DNA from: Methanomassiliicoccales archaeon
GTDB lineage: Archaea > Thermoplasmatota > Thermoplasmata > Methanomassiliicoccales > JACIVX01
Reading direction: 5' to 3'
Length of the DNA stretch: 6,211 nucleotides
Assembly: GCA_028679985.1 (NCBI GenBank)
Contig: JAJRAH010000069.1
Location: forward strand, 1-6,211
Numbering within the stretch: the stretch's first letter is position 1; each line of letters begins with the position of its first letter. Positions 5,551 through 6,211 of this stretch are shown here, piece by piece. The translations under genes and the position numbers were made by a program. The notes under the pieces were generated by a model. The model ran no database searches and was not told the DNA's origin. It was given only the letters and a program-made list of their open reading frames with translations.

Positions 5551-6211
5551 ATGAAAGCCTCCGAGGTCCTTCAAGAGTTGAGCCCTCAGGAGAAGCGAGT
5601 TTTGATCACGCTTCAACGGATCGGAGCGGAAGCATCTCCGGAGGAGATCTTCGAGTTGGGTGGTTTCTCGCAGTTGGTGGAGGTGATGAACGCCATCTCC
5701 TGGCTTCACTCTAAAGGCCTCGTGGGCGTTCAGGAAAGCGCTAGAAAGTCGTATTCCCTGAAGAACAAGAGTATCCTTTCGAAGAAGCTCCCGGAGCGGA
5801 GGGCGCTCGACCTTATCCACGCCAAGGGGGGCTCTGTGGATTCGAAGGACTTGTCCGAGGCGGTCGACGCCGAAGAGATCCCGATCGCTATCGGTTGGCT
5901 GAAGAGGAAGGGCCTTGCGGACATAAAGAAATCCGACGGCAGGACGATAGTCTCCCTCACGGGCCACGGACACCGCACGGTCGGTTACGAGATGGATGAC
6001 GAAAGGGTTCTGTCAATGTTGAGCCAGAAGGACCTCTCGAGCGTTGAGGTGGACGAGAAAATCATTGCTCAATTGAAATCCAGACAGGATCTCATCGTCG
6101 AGAAGCTCATTGTGAGCAGGAAGGTCGCGTTGACCGACTCAGGCAGGGAAATCGTCGATCTCGGCATTGAACTCAAGGACGAGGTGGCACAGGTCACATC
6201 CGAGCTGCTCC
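5551..6211 (+). CDS. pheS: Phenylalanyl-tRNA synthetase alpha subunit, N-terminal part (3' partial)
   Basis: The frame opens at the ATG at 5551 and stays open for 220 codons to the window end. The product is the N-terminal region of the archaeal/eukaryotic-type alpha chain of the alpha2-beta2 PheRS; the class II catalytic core lies beyond the window. The visible part is winged-helix-like, as in this family's tRNA-contacting N-terminus: LSPQEKRVLITL near the start, NAISWLHSKGLV (about 47-58), LPERRALDLI (80-89), IPIAIGWLKRKGLA (109-122), and then LTDSGRE and VAQVTSELL, which normally lead into the catalytic domain. It begins 24 bases after trmO with no strong Shine-Dalgarno sequence (AGGAAAG is the nearest). 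It is probably cotranscribed with trpS and trmO, and pheT may follow. Confidence 0.9.
   Translation, partial: MKASEVLQELSPQEKRVLITLQRIGAEASPEEIFELGGFSQLVEVMNAISWLHSKGLVGVQESARKSYSLKNKSILSKKLPERRALDLIHAKGGSVDSKDLSEAVDAEEIPIAIGWLKRKGLADIKKSDGRTIVSLTGHGHRTVGYEMDDERVLSMLSQKDLSSVEVDEKIIAQLKSRQDLIVEKLIVSRKVALTDSGREIVDLGIELKDEVAQVTSELL

Noticed and set aside
5527..5973. Open frame of 148 codons on the minus strand opposite pheS
   Set aside because: Antisense to the clear pheS N-terminal region and without any motif.

Overview
The window looks archaeal. It holds an archaeal-type tryptophanyl-tRNA synthetase, the N-terminal winged-helix part of an archaeal/eukaryotic-type phenylalanyl-tRNA synthetase alpha chain, a stand-alone TrmO without the bacterial C-terminal domain, a 6-phospho-3-hexuloisomerase, and BRE/TATA-like promoters about 30 bases upstream of start codons (leaderless style). 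Base composition is moderately GC-rich by eye. I cannot fix the lineage; a euryarchaeal or Thermoplasmatota-like genome is a guess only. Coding density is very high, with ATGA and TGATG gene junctions. I saw no rRNA, tRNA, CRISPR, insertion sequence or long repeat.

Layout. Left edge (1-404, + strand): 3' part of a 6-phospho-3-hexuloisomerase gene (SIS fold, RuMP pathway). Positions 372-2717 (- strand, read right to left) hold the main interest: a compact four-gene ubiquitin-like conjugation cluster in the order E1-like enzyme, ubiquitin-like protein ending exactly in Gly-Gly, E2-like conjugating enzyme, and Rpn11/CSN5-type JAMM isopeptidase. All expected catalytic residues of activation, conjugation and deconjugation are visible. 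No RING E3 gene is visible. The last gene overlaps the isomerase gene tail-to-tail by 33 bases. Just upstream on the same strand (2765-3862) is a calcium/cation antiporter of the CaCA superfamily with its own strong TATA box; its stop is only 47 bases from the E1 start, so read-through into the cluster is possible.

The 150-base region 3863-4012 is a divergent promoter region. To its right (+ strand) lies a translation operon: trpS (4013-5131), trmO (5131-5526, overlapping trpS by one base) and pheS (5551 to window end, 3' partial). These charge tRNA-Trp and tRNA-Phe and methylate t6A37 in tRNA.

Inferred working of the cluster: the E1-like protein adenylates the C-terminal glycine of the Ubl and takes it as a thioester (candidate C202), passes it to C102 of the E2-like protein, which puts it on lysines of targets; the JAMM protease removes it. 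Because the Ubl already ends in GG, the JAMM protein is not needed for maturation and is probably a true deconjugase. Comparable E1/E2/Ubl/Rpn11 clusters are known from Caldiarchaeum and Asgard archaea, and bacterial Bil-type operons carry the same four functions in another order. The order and the unusual acidic Ubl tail here deserve attention.
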